DNA from: DATBGO01 sp963840095
GTDB lineage: Bacteria; Actinomycetota; Actinomycetes; Streptosporangiales; Streptosporangiaceae
NCBI GenBank assembly: GCA_963840095.1
Contig: CAWIXN010000004.1
Span: 543,239-607,238, forward strand
Direction: 5' to 3'
DNA: 64,000 bases
In this document: positions 1 through 8,526 of the stretch, piece after piece
How positions within the stretch are numbered: position 1 is the first letter of the stretch
How the letters are laid out: each line of letters begins with the position of its first letter
Translations under genes and position numbers: made by a program
The notes under the pieces: model-generated
Seen by the model: the letters and a program-made list of their open reading frames with translations, nothing else
What the model was told of the DNA's origin: nothing
Database searches by the model: none

Positions 1-1
1 G

Positions 2-2119
2 CCAGGCGTCGTGTGCGTGCTGTTCGGCGAGGACGTCCCGCACAACATCATCTGGGTTGACGTCCCCGGTCAGACGGTCGAGGTGGCCGCGCTGAAGGCC
101 AGCATGGAGGTGCTCGCCACCGACCGGATCAGGTTCCACGGTGAGCCGGTGGCCCTGGTCGTCGCGGAGACCGAGGACGCGCTGGCCGAGGCGTGCGAGC
201 TGGTGGAGGTCGACTACGAGGAGCTGCCCGGGGTCTTCGATCCCGACCTGGCGCTCACCGATGGCGCTCCGCCCGTGCACGACCAGGGAAACCTGCTCGG
301 GGAGTGGAACATCGACACCGGTGACGTCGCCGCGGCCTTCGAGACCGCGGACGTGGTCGTCGAGGGCAGCTATGCGACGCAGACCGTGGACCACGCCTAC
401 CTCGAGCCCGAGGCGGGCGTGGGCTGGCTCGATGACGATGGCGTCCTGAACCTCCGGGTCGCGACCCAGGTCGTCGAGCACTACCGGGACGTGGCCAGGA
501 TCCTCGGGGTACCCGAGGCCAGGGTGCGGGTCATCGCGCCCTACGTGGGCGGGGGCTTCGGCGGCAAGGAGGACATGACCGTCGAGCCCTACCTGGCCCT
601 GGCCGTCTGGCGCACCCGGCGCGCGGTCCGCATGCAGTGGACCAGGCAGGAGTCATTGCTGGCCCGCCCGAAACGGCACAGCATGCGGCTGCGGTACCGG
701 ACCGCGGCCCGCCACGACGGCATCATCGTCGGCCAACAGATCGACATCACCGCCGACTCGGGCGCCTACGCCTACCTGTCCGCGCTGGTGCTGCTGTATT
801 CATCGGTGCACGCCTGCGGCCCCTACCGGGTGGACAACGTGCGGCTGCGGGCCCGCTGCGCTTACACCAACAACCCCCCGACGTCGGCCTTCCGCGGGTT
901 CGGCGGCATGCAGGTGGTCTTCGGTTACGAGTCGCAGATGGATCTCCTCGCTCGCGAGCTGCAGATCGCCCCGGCTGACATCAGGAAGCGAAACGCGCTG
1001 GCACGCGGTGATGTCCTGCCCGTGGGCCAGCCGATCCAGACCGAGGTGCTGCTGGCGGAGACCATCGACGCGGTGCTGGCCCGGGCGGGCGCCAAACCGG
1101 CGCCATCCGGCCCGCGCACGGTGGTGGGCCGCGGGATCGCCGCCAACATCCAGTCCTACGGCAGGATCGTCTGGCTGAACGACTCGGCCGCCGCCTGGGT
1201 CGGGTTCCAGCTCGACGGGAGCCTGACCGTGCGCTGCGGGGTTCCTGACATCGGCGGCGGCCAGGCGTCGTCGCTGGCCCAGATCGCGTCCGAGGTCCTG
1301 GGCGTCCCGATGGACCGGATCACCGTGCACTTCGGCGACTCATCCCTGACCCCGCTGGCCGGCACGACGACGGCGACCAGGCAGCTGCTCATGTCGGGGA
1401 ACGCGGTGTACGAGGCGAGCGTCCTGCTCCGCGACGGCGTGCTGCGGGCGGTGGCCGACGAGACCGGGCAGCCTTTTGAGGGCCTCCGGATCGACGCCGA
1501 CGGCATCAGCGGGCCGGGCCAGGCCCTGGCCGTCCCGGAGGCCCTGGTGACCTGCCGCCGGCGCAACGTGCCCATCGAGGCGCTCGGCACCTTCTTCGGT
1601 CCCAAGGGCAAGCCCGTGGTCAAGAACCTGCGCGCCGACCGGGTGTTCCCCGACTTCACGTTCGGGACTCACCTGTGCGACCTCGAGGTGGATCTCGACA
1701 CCGGCAAGGTGAAGCTGCTCAGGTACGTGGCCGCGCACGACGTCGGCCGGGCCATCAACCCCCGGTCGGTGGAGGGGCAGATCAGCGGCGGCGCCGCCCA
1801 GGGCCTCGGGATGGCGCTCCTCGAGGAGGTGGTGGTCGAGGACGGCGTGAACCTTACCGGCGGCTTCTTCCAGTACCTGATCCCCACCGCCACCGACCTG
1901 CCCGATATCGAGTCCATCGTGCTCGAATCGGGAGAGGGGCTGGGCCCCTTCGGCGCCCGGGGGATCGGCGAGCCTCCGATCGGGCCCCCGGCGGCGGCCG
2001 TGGCCAGCGCCATCCACGAGGCGCTCGGGACCCGGCCGACCGTGCTCCCGATCACGCCCGAGCGCGTGCTGGCCTGCGTCAGCGCGGCCGGGGCGCGAGC
2101 GGCTTCCGCGGAGAACTAG
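2..2119 (+). CDS. Xanthine dehydrogenase/aldehyde oxidase-type molybdopterin-binding subunit (5' partial)
   Basis: Large (molybdenum) subunit of a molybdenum hydroxylase of the xanthine dehydrogenase/CO dehydrogenase CoxL family. The reading frame is open to the left edge, so the true start lies outside the window; about 705 residues of a usual 750-800 are present. The first ~100 residues look like the a/b hammerhead domain. A GGGFGGKED loop near residue 182 and FRGFGG near residue 295 are typical molybdopterin-cytosine-dinucleotide contacts. The C-terminal GARGIGEPP carries the glutamate that acts as catalytic base in this family. Substrate cannot be told from sequence. Partner FAD and 2Fe-2S subunits would be expected upstream, outside the window. 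The next gene starts 22 bp downstream on the same strand. Confidence 0.9.
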   Translation, partial: PGVVCVLFGEDVPHNIIWVDVPGQTVEVAALKASMEVLATDRIRFHGEPVALVVAETEDALAEACELVEVDYEELPGVFDPDLALTDGAPPVHDQGNLLGEWNIDTGDVAAAFETADVVVEGSYATQTVDHAYLEPEAGVGWLDDDGVLNLRVATQVVEHYRDVARILGVPEARVRVIAPYVGGGFGGKEDMTVEPYLALAVWRTRRAVRMQWTRQESLLARPKRHSMRLRYRTAARHDGIIVGQQIDITADSGAYAYLSALVLLYSSVHACGPYRVDNVRLRARCAYTNNPPTSAFRGFGGMQVVFGYESQMDLLARELQIAPADIRKRNALARGDVLPVGQPIQTEVLLAETIDAVLARAGAKPAPSGPRTVVGRGIAANIQSYGRIVWLNDSAAAWVGFQLDGSLTVRCGVPDIGGGQASSLAQIASEVLGVPMDRITVHFGDSSLTPLAGTTTATRQLLMSGNAVYEASVLLRDGVLRAVADETGQPFEGLRIDADGISGPGQALAVPEALVTCRRRNVPIEALGTFFGPKGKPVVKNLRADRVFPDFTFGTHLCDLEVDLDTGKVKLLRYVAAHDVGRAINPRSVEGQISGGAAQGLGMALLEEVVVEDGVNLTGGFFQYLIPTATDLPDIESIVLESGEGLGPFGARGIGEPPIGPPAAAVASAIHEALGTRPTVLPITPERVLACVSAAGARAASAEN

Positions 2120-2141
2120 GTCAGGACGGAGCGCGAGCGCC

Positions 2142-2411
2142 ATGCAGTCACCGGACTCCCCGAGCGCAGTCCAGCCACCGGATTTCCCGATGATCGTGGG
2201 CGGCGAGCGAGTCGGCGCCCGGTCGGGCGAACGGCTCGATGTGGTCAACCCGGCCACCGGAGACCCCTGTGCCACCGTGCCACTAGGCACCGAGGAAGAC
2301 GCCGACCTCGCGGTGGCCGCCGCCGCTCGGGCCTTCGAGCCGTGGCGGAAGACCCCGGTCAAGAACGTCGGAGTGTCCCTGGGCGGGCACCTGCCGCTGT
2401 TCGAGCTCTAG
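2142..2411 (+). pseudogene. Aldehyde dehydrogenase, N-terminal stub
   Basis: 89-residue reading frame whose residues 17-75 match the N-terminus of NAD(P)-dependent aldehyde dehydrogenases: IVGGERV, then VVNPATGDPCATVP and AVAAAARAFEPWRK. A complete enzyme has about 480 residues with a catalytic Cys and Glu, all absent here. After about residue 75 the similarity stops, and no other frame downstream continues it before the P450 gene. This looks like a deletion remnant rather than a frameshift. A functional short protein is unlikely. Confidence 0.75.
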
Positions 2412-2494
2412 GCCCGGGCTTGGTGACGGGCGACGACGGCGACGGCGGTCGCGGTCGCGGTGGCCGCCGTGAGGCGGGCCGGGGTTGGCGTGAG

Positions 2495-3703
2495 ATGGCA
2501 GGAACTGCCGGGCCCTCCGCGCCGATCGACCTCGTCCACGACGTCACGCTGGAGGTCCTCGAGGACGACCCGTACCCGACCTACGCCTGGATGCGCCGGC
2601 ACCGCCCGATCGCCTACGTGCCGGACACCGGCCGGGTCTGGATCACCACCTGGGACCTGTGCGACGAGGCCGGGAACCACGACGAGGTCTTCGGGCCCAC
2701 CACCGAGGTCTTCCACGCGGTCTACGGCGACCCGAACGTGATGAGCCTCACCGGTGCCGAGCACCTGGCCCATCGCGGCCCGCTGAACGCGTGTTTCCGG
2801 CCCCGAGCCGTGCGCGGGTACCGCGAGGGGCTGCTCCGCGCCACCGCCGCCCGCTACGTTGAGGCGATCCGCCACCACGGACAGGCCGACGCGAACGCCG
2901 GCATCCTGGAGCGGATCAGTATGCGCGCCATCGCTGATGTGCTCGGCTTCAGCGACGTCGACGACGACAGGCTGGTCCGCTGGTTCCATGGATACGCTGC
3001 CTACCTGGTCGACTTCGGCCGGAGCAGCGAAGTGGCCGCCCACGGCCGGGCCGTCAAGGCGGAGGTCGCCGCCTACCTGGGCGGCCGGCTGGAGCGGCTC
3101 GCGGCCCATCCGGACGGCAGCACGCTGTCCCACCTGCTCCACGACGGCATGCCTGCGGGCACCACCCGCAGCCTGGACCAGATCATCGGCGATACCGGTG
3201 TCATGATCGTCGGCGGATTCCAGGAGCCCGCCCACGGCGCGGCGAACACGCTGCACGGCCTGTTCAGCCGCCCCGACCAGGCCGCGCGCCTCGCCGCCGA
3301 CCCGGCGGCCTGGTCAGCCGCGGCCGTGGAGGAGGGACTGCGATGGCTGGCACCGTTCGGCATGACCGAGAAGCTCACCACGGCTGACGTCACGGTCGGC
3401 GGCGTCCATATCCCGGCCGGGACCGAGGTCGCCCTGGTCCTCGGCTCGGCCAACCGGGACGAGACCCGCTACCGCGATCCTGACGTGTTCGACCTGGACC
3501 GCCCGCGGCAGAGCCAGGCCGCCTTCGGCTATGGCCTGCATTTCTGCCTCGGTCACTTTGTCGCTCGCCAGCTTGAGCAGGTCATGCTCGAGGAAATGTT
3601 CACCCGGCTGCCGCGGCTGCGGCCCGATCCTGACCGCCCGGCGCTGGTGCATGGCTGGGCGGTTCGTGCGGCTAAGCGGCTGCCCGTTATCTGGGATGCC
3701 TGA
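2495..3703 (+). CDS. Cytochrome P450
   Basis: Soluble bacterial P450 monooxygenase of 402 residues. The heme-binding loop FGYGLHFCLG (about residues 344-353) carries the axial Cys, and the K-helix ExxR is EEGLR (about 279-283). The open frame extends upstream to 2342, but that part is a low-complexity Gly/Arg stretch, so I chose the ATG at 2495 in front of a normal P450 N-terminus (EDDPYPTYAWMRRHRP). The I-helix reads GGFQEPAHG: the acid is present, but the usual following Thr/Ser is Pro, so proton delivery may differ from the standard form. Redox partners are not visible nearby. It is not adjacent to the conservon at 8.5 kb, so I do not call it CvnE. Substrate unknown. Confidence 0.93.
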   Translation: MAGTAGPSAPIDLVHDVTLEVLEDDPYPTYAWMRRHRPIAYVPDTGRVWITTWDLCDEAGNHDEVFGPTTEVFHAVYGDPNVMSLTGAEHLAHRGPLNACFRPRAVRGYREGLLRATAARYVEAIRHHGQADANAGILERISMRAIADVLGFSDVDDDRLVRWFHGYAAYLVDFGRSSEVAAHGRAVKAEVAAYLGGRLERLAAHPDGSTLSHLLHDGMPAGTTRSLDQIIGDTGVMIVGGFQEPAHGAANTLHGLFSRPDQAARLAADPAAWSAAAVEEGLRWLAPFGMTEKLTTADVTVGGVHIPAGTEVALVLGSANRDETRYRDPDVFDLDRPRQSQAAFGYGLHFCLGHFVARQLEQVMLEEMFTRLPRLRPDPDRPALVHGWAVRAAKRLPVIWDA

Positions 3704-3709
3704 CGACTG

Positions 3710-5272
3710 TCACTCTTGCGGGCTGACTTGGGCGCTGCCCTGCTGCGCGGTCTGCATCCTGGTGCGCCGGCCGAGGGCGTAGAACACCAGTCCGATAATG
3801 ACCATCACGCCGAGCGGGATGAGCTGTGACCGCTCATACGCACCGCGTTGCCCGCCGAAGCCGCTCGGCAGTGAGCTGTTGGGATCGGAGGTGCCGATGC
3901 CCGGGTAGAGCACCGCGAGGGTAGTAAAGGCCGCCCAGGCGGTGGTCAGGATCCCGACGAGCCACAGCCCGATCGTCCCCCCGGGTATCCGGTACGGCCG
4001 CCGAACGTCCGGATGGCTGTACCGCAGCTTGATCACCGCCGGGAAGATCAGCACGTAGGTGATCGTCACCATCGAGATGACCAGCCCCAGCGTGGCGCTG
4101 AAGTACTTCGCCGAGTTACCGCTGGTCAGCGTCAGCGACAGGATGAGCACCCCGGTCGCCACCAGGCCCGAGAGCAGGTTGACGGCGATCGGCGTCCCGA
4201 ACCGCTTGGAGAAGTAACCGAGCACCCGGGGCGCGGATCCGTCGAAGCCGGCCACCGCCTGGGTGCGGTCAGATCCGATCAGCCAGACGACACCCGAGGA
4301 GAGCAGGCCGAAGATCACCCCGACCGCCACGATGTCCGCGAGGACCTTGCCCGCGCCGGTCAGGACGGTGCCCGCGCTGGTCACGTGGCCGCCGTAGACG
4401 ATGAAGACCGTCTTCACCGCGTCCACGAACCCGTCGACGTTGGACAGCTGGGACGGGGGGAGGATCAGCAGGATAGCCAGCACCGGCAGGCCGTAGAAGA
4501 GCACGGTGGCGATGCCCGAGCGCAGCACGGCGAAAGGCACGTCCTTAGCCGGGTTCGTCAGCTCCTCGGCTGCGTTGCTCGGCAGCTCGAAGCCCTGCAG
4601 GTTGAAGATGAGGATCGGCGCCGCCGCGAGGAACACCACAAAGGTGGGCTTGAATGCCCCGCCGCCCAGGCCGTGCACCCCGTACTTGGCTGCGTAGATC
4701 AGGACCGTGAGGGTGAAGAAGGCCAATAGGCCCACGCGGACCAGCGCGCCGATGGTGGCGACCCACTTGCCGAACTTCAGCGCCATGATGACCGCGGCGA
4801 TGCCGGCCCAGACGAACACCAAGCCGAAGACGTATTCCCAGGCCAGCGACAGGTTGACGAAGAACGTGCTGAACGTGGCCATGGCCGTGATGGACAGCGT
4901 GCCGGCCAGCCAGATGGGGTTATCCACCCAGTACATGACCGCGACCACGGCCGCCGCCGCTCGGCCAAACGCGAGCTTCGTCCAGACGTAGGGGCCGCCT
5001 TCCTCGGGGAAGGCGGTGCCGAGCTCGGCGGTGAGCAGTCCGTAGGGCACCAGGAAAAAGATGATCATGACGACGAGCCAGGTGAACGACTGGGCACCGT
5101 AACTCGACACCGCGCCGAGCGTGTCCAGAACGATGATTGCGGCCAGCATCATGAACGCGGTGTCCAGGCGACCTACGCTCCGCCTGAGTTTCTTCCGCTC
5201 TTCGCCGGCCGCCACCGTGGGCAGGGCATAGACCGATAGGAGTTGGTCCTGACTGGCCGTTTCCTGCTCCAT
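3710..5272 (-). CDS. APC-family amino acid permease
   Basis: Integral membrane transporter of 520 residues with about 12 hydrophobic segments, matching the amino acid/polyamine/organocation (APC) superfamily. The first helix region is LDTAFMMLAAIIVLDTLGAV, followed by EEGGPYVWTKLAFGR, typical of TM2-TM3 in the YjeM/glutamate-GABA antiporter-like branch. The N-terminal ~35 residues and the C-terminal tail (LGRRTRMQTAQ) are cytoplasmic and polar. It is transcribed convergently with the P450 gene with a 6-bp gap, so it is a separate unit. Substrate cannot be assigned; an amino acid or amine is inferred. The 230 bp upstream of the start show no further gene. Confidence 0.88.
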   Translation of the reverse strand: MEQETASQDQLLSVYALPTVAAGEERKKLRRSVGRLDTAFMMLAAIIVLDTLGAVSSYGAQSFTWLVVMIIFFLVPYGLLTAELGTAFPEEGGPYVWTKLAFGRAAAAVVAVMYWVDNPIWLAGTLSITAMATFSTFFVNLSLAWEYVFGLVFVWAGIAAVIMALKFGKWVATIGALVRVGLLAFFTLTVLIYAAKYGVHGLGGGAFKPTFVVFLAAAPILIFNLQGFELPSNAAEELTNPAKDVPFAVLRSGIATVLFYGLPVLAILLILPPSQLSNVDGFVDAVKTVFIVYGGHVTSAGTVLTGAGKVLADIVAVGVIFGLLSSGVVWLIGSDRTQAVAGFDGSAPRVLGYFSKRFGTPIAVNLLSGLVATGVLILSLTLTSGNSAKYFSATLGLVISMVTITYVLIFPAVIKLRYSHPDVRRPYRIPGGTIGLWLVGILTTAWAAFTTLAVLYPGIGTSDPNSSLPSGFGGQRGAYERSQLIPLGVMVIIGLVFYALGRRTRMQTAQQGSAQVSPQE

Positions 5273-5503
5273 CGGTATCCTCTCGTCTCATCGACATGAT
5301 CGTCGATGGGGTCGATGAATTTGATGCCGATTCCGGGGTCGGCACGCATAGCGGACAAGCAGCAACCAGGGCGGGCCTACTGCCCGTCCTAAATAGTAGA
5401 TAGGCCACCGGTACTGTGGCACTGTAGCGAATCTTGCACAGACGTCAAGATAGACGCCCATCTTTGGACGGACCAGGTCAGCGCGCCGAGGCCAGCGAAG
5501 CCG

Positions 5504-7936
5504 TCATCCCCCGGCGATGTTCTTCAGGTTCTCCCGCACGGCCTGGGTCAGCGGATCGCCTGCAGGCAGGACCCGCTCGCAGCGCGCCAGGGTCCCGCGC
5601 AGCATCGTCATCGCGTCGCTCAGCCTGCCCACCCGGTAGTAGGCGGTGGCCAGACTGGCCTGGTAGGCGAGGGTATCTGGATGATCAGCGCCCAGGACCC
5701 GTTCGTAACCGGCGTGGGTCTGCTCGTAGAGCTGCAGCGCGGAGGCCATCCGGCCCGCAGAGTGGTGAGCGGCGCCGAGATTGCCCCGGGCCGCGATGGT
5801 GTCCAGATGGTCGGGGCCGAGCACGCGCTCGCGGTCGGCGAGGACCTTCTTGTACTGAGACAGGGCGTCCTTGAGCCGGCCATCGGCCAGATAGGCCTCC
5901 GCCAGCTGCTGGCGGGTGGCCATGGTATCGAGACTCTGGGGGCCCTGAATGCGCTCGCGGTCGGCGAGCGTGCGCCGGTACAGCCGGATCGCCTCATCGA
6001 ACTGCGCCGCGGCGCGGTAGGCCGCCGCGAGCTCATCGCGCGCGCCGAGCGTATCGAGGTGATTTGCGCCGCGGACGCGCTCATAGTCGCCGACCGCCCC
6101 GTCCAGCACGGTAAGCGCATCGCGGAGCTGGTCCGCGGCGACCAGGGCGTGTCCCAGGTTGCGCCGGGCCGCGATGGTACCCGGATGATCCGGCCCGAGC
6201 ACGCGCAGCCGGTCGGCCAGGATCCACTGCAGCCACGGGCAGGCCTCGGCCGCCCGCCCGGCCCGCAGGTAGGCGTCGGCCAGGTGCTGGCCGATCACCA
6301 CGGTGTCCGGATGGCTCGGCCCGAGCACCCGCTGGCTAGCCGAGGCGAGGTCCCGCCAGTGCGCGACCGCCGGGCCGGTCAGGCGCGCGCTGTCCAGGCT
6401 CCGCCCGGCGCGCAGCAGCAGCGGATGACAGCTACCCGCCCACAGCAGGTCCCCGGCCGCCTTCTGCAAGCTGGCCGCGCACCTTCGGGCTTCCCCGGCC
6501 AGCCACGCCAGCTGCTCGTCGCCGGGCCACACCTCAAGCAGCGCGCCCGCGGCCGCCCTCGCCGCACGTTCGAACATCCCGGCCGGCATCGCGGCCCGGA
6601 CTGCGGCCTGAATCACCGGCTTCATCCGGACCGTCGGCGGCGTGGTCGCCAGGTCGATGGCCAGCAGTCCCGCTTGTTCGAGAGTTAGCAGAGCATTCCT
6701 GACCTGCTCAGGGTCCACCTGGTCGGCCGCACGGTTCACCGCCAGGTACCCGCAGGCAGCCTGCGTGGTGAAGAGCGTGCCGGGAATCCCATGGCCGTCC
6801 AGGAGAGCGGCGAGCGCCAGCAGGGACCGGCCTTCCCCGTCCGGCAGCAGCCGGTCAGCCTGGTCAAGAGAGAACGTCCAAGTCACCGAAGCAGGCGGCG
6901 GCTGGATGTCGGGCGCTTCCGCCATCTGCTCCCGCCTGCGGACGAAGTAGGCCCGGTAATCCTGGCAAGAAAGCGCCGAGCCGACGATCACGACGCTCGC
7001 CTGGGCTAGCGCCAACGGCTCGTAGTCAAGCTCCTCGATGAGGTCGATAGCTCCGAGTCGCTGGTCCGGGTCAGCGGTGAGGCGCGCCCTCAGATAGCTC
7101 AGGGCTTCCCGCGGGCTGAACACCCCGACCTGTAGCACCACCGCCCGGTGGCGGGCGGACAGCGCCGCGGTGTTCGTGGTCGTGAGGAGGACCATGCCAG
7201 TTGGCCCCTCCGGCCAGAGCCGGTCCAGATCGGCGGGGTCGGCCAGATCGTCGAGCACCACCAGCCACGGCCGGTCTGTCTCGCGTAGCCAGCCGACGAA
7301 GCGGGTCGCGATCGACTCGGCGTCACCCGCCGGATCGGCTCCCACCGCCGCCACCGCTGCTTCCACCAGGCCGGAGAGCACCGAGGCCCGGTTGGTGGCA
7401 GGGATCCAGACCAGCAAGTCAACCGCGCCCGACTGCCACAGTGACTCAGCGAAAGCCACCGCGAGCTGGGTCTTGCCGGATGACGCCAGCCAGTCCCGCG
7501 AGCTGTCCGTAGTCACCCGGGCAGGCACGAGCGCCGCCGTGGTGCCCGGGCTGAGCGTCATGCCCAGGCCAGGGGCCGTCGCCGACCGGGCGATGAAACC
7601 ATCGGCCAGCGGAGGAACGGGGCCCGACCTGATCGGCCAGCCCAGCGGACCGCCCAGCGGACCGCCCGGCGGGCCCGCCAGCCCTGAGGTTGGCTCTCGG
7701 CCTACCACGTCAGCTACCTGCAACCGGCATCCATCCGCACCACCGCTGTCGGGAGTGCGAACCGCGCCTGTCGGAGTGACGTGCCGGATTTGTTGTAACC
7801 AGACCAGGTAACGGCAGGCAGCAGCCACATCGATGCTCGGTGACTGCGCGATCCGAACCAGTCCGGACCGCAAGCTGGGCTGCCTGGATAGATCATCAGA
7901 TGTATCACCTTCCGTGATTAATGATGTCATGCCCAT
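5504..7936 (-). CDS. STAND-type ATPase with kinesin-light-chain-like TPR repeats
   Basis: About 810 residues. An N-terminal ~130-residue unrecognised region with a Gly/Pro-rich linker is followed by an NB-ARC-like nucleotide-binding domain, a helical part, and C-terminal TPR repeats about 42 residues apart (repeated LGPDHPDT, AxxNLAxAY and LYxxTLADRERV blocks). The Walker A is degenerate: SSGKTQLA keeps GKT (about residues 154-156), but a Trp stands where the first Gly of GxxxxGKT is expected. Walker B is WLVVLDD (about 225-230). Such proteins act as signal-sensing switches; no effector domain is seen. The start is uncertain: the ATG at 7936 has a weak GGTGG box, while a GTG at 7981 would add 15 residues. 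It is divergent from the conservon. Confidence 0.8.
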   Translation of the reverse strand: MGMTSLITEGDTSDDLSRQPSLRSGLVRIAQSPSIDVAAACRYLVWLQQIRHVTPTGAVRTPDSGGADGCRLQVADVVGREPTSGLAGPPGGPLGGPLGWPIRSGPVPPLADGFIARSATAPGLGMTLSPGTTAALVPARVTTDSSRDWLASSGKTQLAVAFAESLWQSGAVDLLVWIPATNRASVLSGLVEAAVAAVGADPAGDAESIATRFVGWLRETDRPWLVVLDDLADPADLDRLWPEGPTGMVLLTTTNTAALSARHRAVVLQVGVFSPREALSYLRARLTADPDQRLGAIDLIEELDYEPLALAQASVVIVGSALSCQDYRAYFVRRREQMAEAPDIQPPPASVTWTFSLDQADRLLPDGEGRSLLALAALLDGHGIPGTLFTTQAACGYLAVNRAADQVDPEQVRNALLTLEQAGLLAIDLATTPPTVRMKPVIQAAVRAAMPAGMFERAARAAAGALLEVWPGDEQLAWLAGEARRCAASLQKAAGDLLWAGSCHPLLLRAGRSLDSARLTGPAVAHWRDLASASQRVLGPSHPDTVVIGQHLADAYLRAGRAAEACPWLQWILADRLRVLGPDHPGTIAARRNLGHALVAADQLRDALTVLDGAVGDYERVRGANHLDTLGARDELAAAYRAAAQFDEAIRLYRRTLADRERIQGPQSLDTMATRQQLAEAYLADGRLKDALSQYKKVLADRERVLGPDHLDTIAARGNLGAAHHSAGRMASALQLYEQTHAGYERVLGADHPDTLAYQASLATAYYRVGRLSDAMTMLRGTLARCERVLPAGDPLTQAVRENLKNIAGG

Positions 7937-8376
7937 CCGGTCGCCACCGCGCCTAGCGCACCATAAGAGAACTCGTTGCACATGAAGCAGATCCGTTCCT
8001 GGCGGAGACGATGACCGACCGGCGCGGCCATGCGTAATCCGAGTTCACCAGGACGCCGCATGGATCAGGAAGACTGCCACCTGCGCGCTGCTCGGGCGCC
8101 GCGCGGACCTGGCCGCATACCGGCCCGGCAACTCGGCTGAGGGAGCCGGTAACGGGTGGCTGGGCCCTAATCGGACATGTTGGCCCTCAGGCGCGGTGCG
8201 ACGGGGTACCTTGGTGTCGCCATGTTGGGCGGCCATCATGACGCAATACGGAATTTTCACCTCCATATGTGTATTGGCATGTGCTGGCCGGTTACGCGTT
8301 AGAGTTGGGTCGGTTGTGCGGTGACGCAGTGTGCGCGGAAGAGGCGCGCGCATACAGGCTGCCAGGAAGGGGTGCC
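7937..8376. other. Intergenic region between divergent genes
   Basis: About 440 bp between the STAND/TPR gene and the small ORF ahead of cvnA. I see no supported gene. A 102-codon frame on the minus strand (8353-8045) has no ribosome site or recognisable motif. Promoters for both flanking units should lie here, but no clear -35/-10 pair stands out. Confidence 0.5.
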
Positions 8377-8526
8377 ATGTCGGTTCCGCTGCCGGGCCGG
8401 GTCCTGACGATCCTCGGGGCTGAGCGCCTCGGGGCTGAGCGCCTCGATCCGGACGGGACCGAGAAGTATCGGTTTCTGGCCGCGCGTGTCACCCTGCGCA
8501 TGGCCTCAGCCATCCACCGGATGTGA
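8377..8526 (+). CDS. Small ORF translationally coupled to cvnA (tentative)
   Basis: 49-residue frame beginning at an ATG with a good ribosome site (AGGAAGG, about 6 bases upstream). It ends in a TGA that overlaps the GTG start of cvnA by four bases (GTGA), which is the spacing expected of a coupled gene. It has no recognised domain. It contains a perfect 15-bp tandem duplication (8417-8446, encoding GAERL twice). It could be a leader peptide for cvnA, or a chance frame. Confidence 0.4.
   Translation: MSVPLPGRVLTILGAERLGAERLDPDGTEKYRFLAARVTLRMASAIHRM

Noticed and set aside
8045..8353. 102-codon minus-strand frame between the STAND gene and the conservon
   Set aside because: No ribosome site, Arg/Pro/Ala-rich shadow composition, no motif; it overlaps the likely promoter region.
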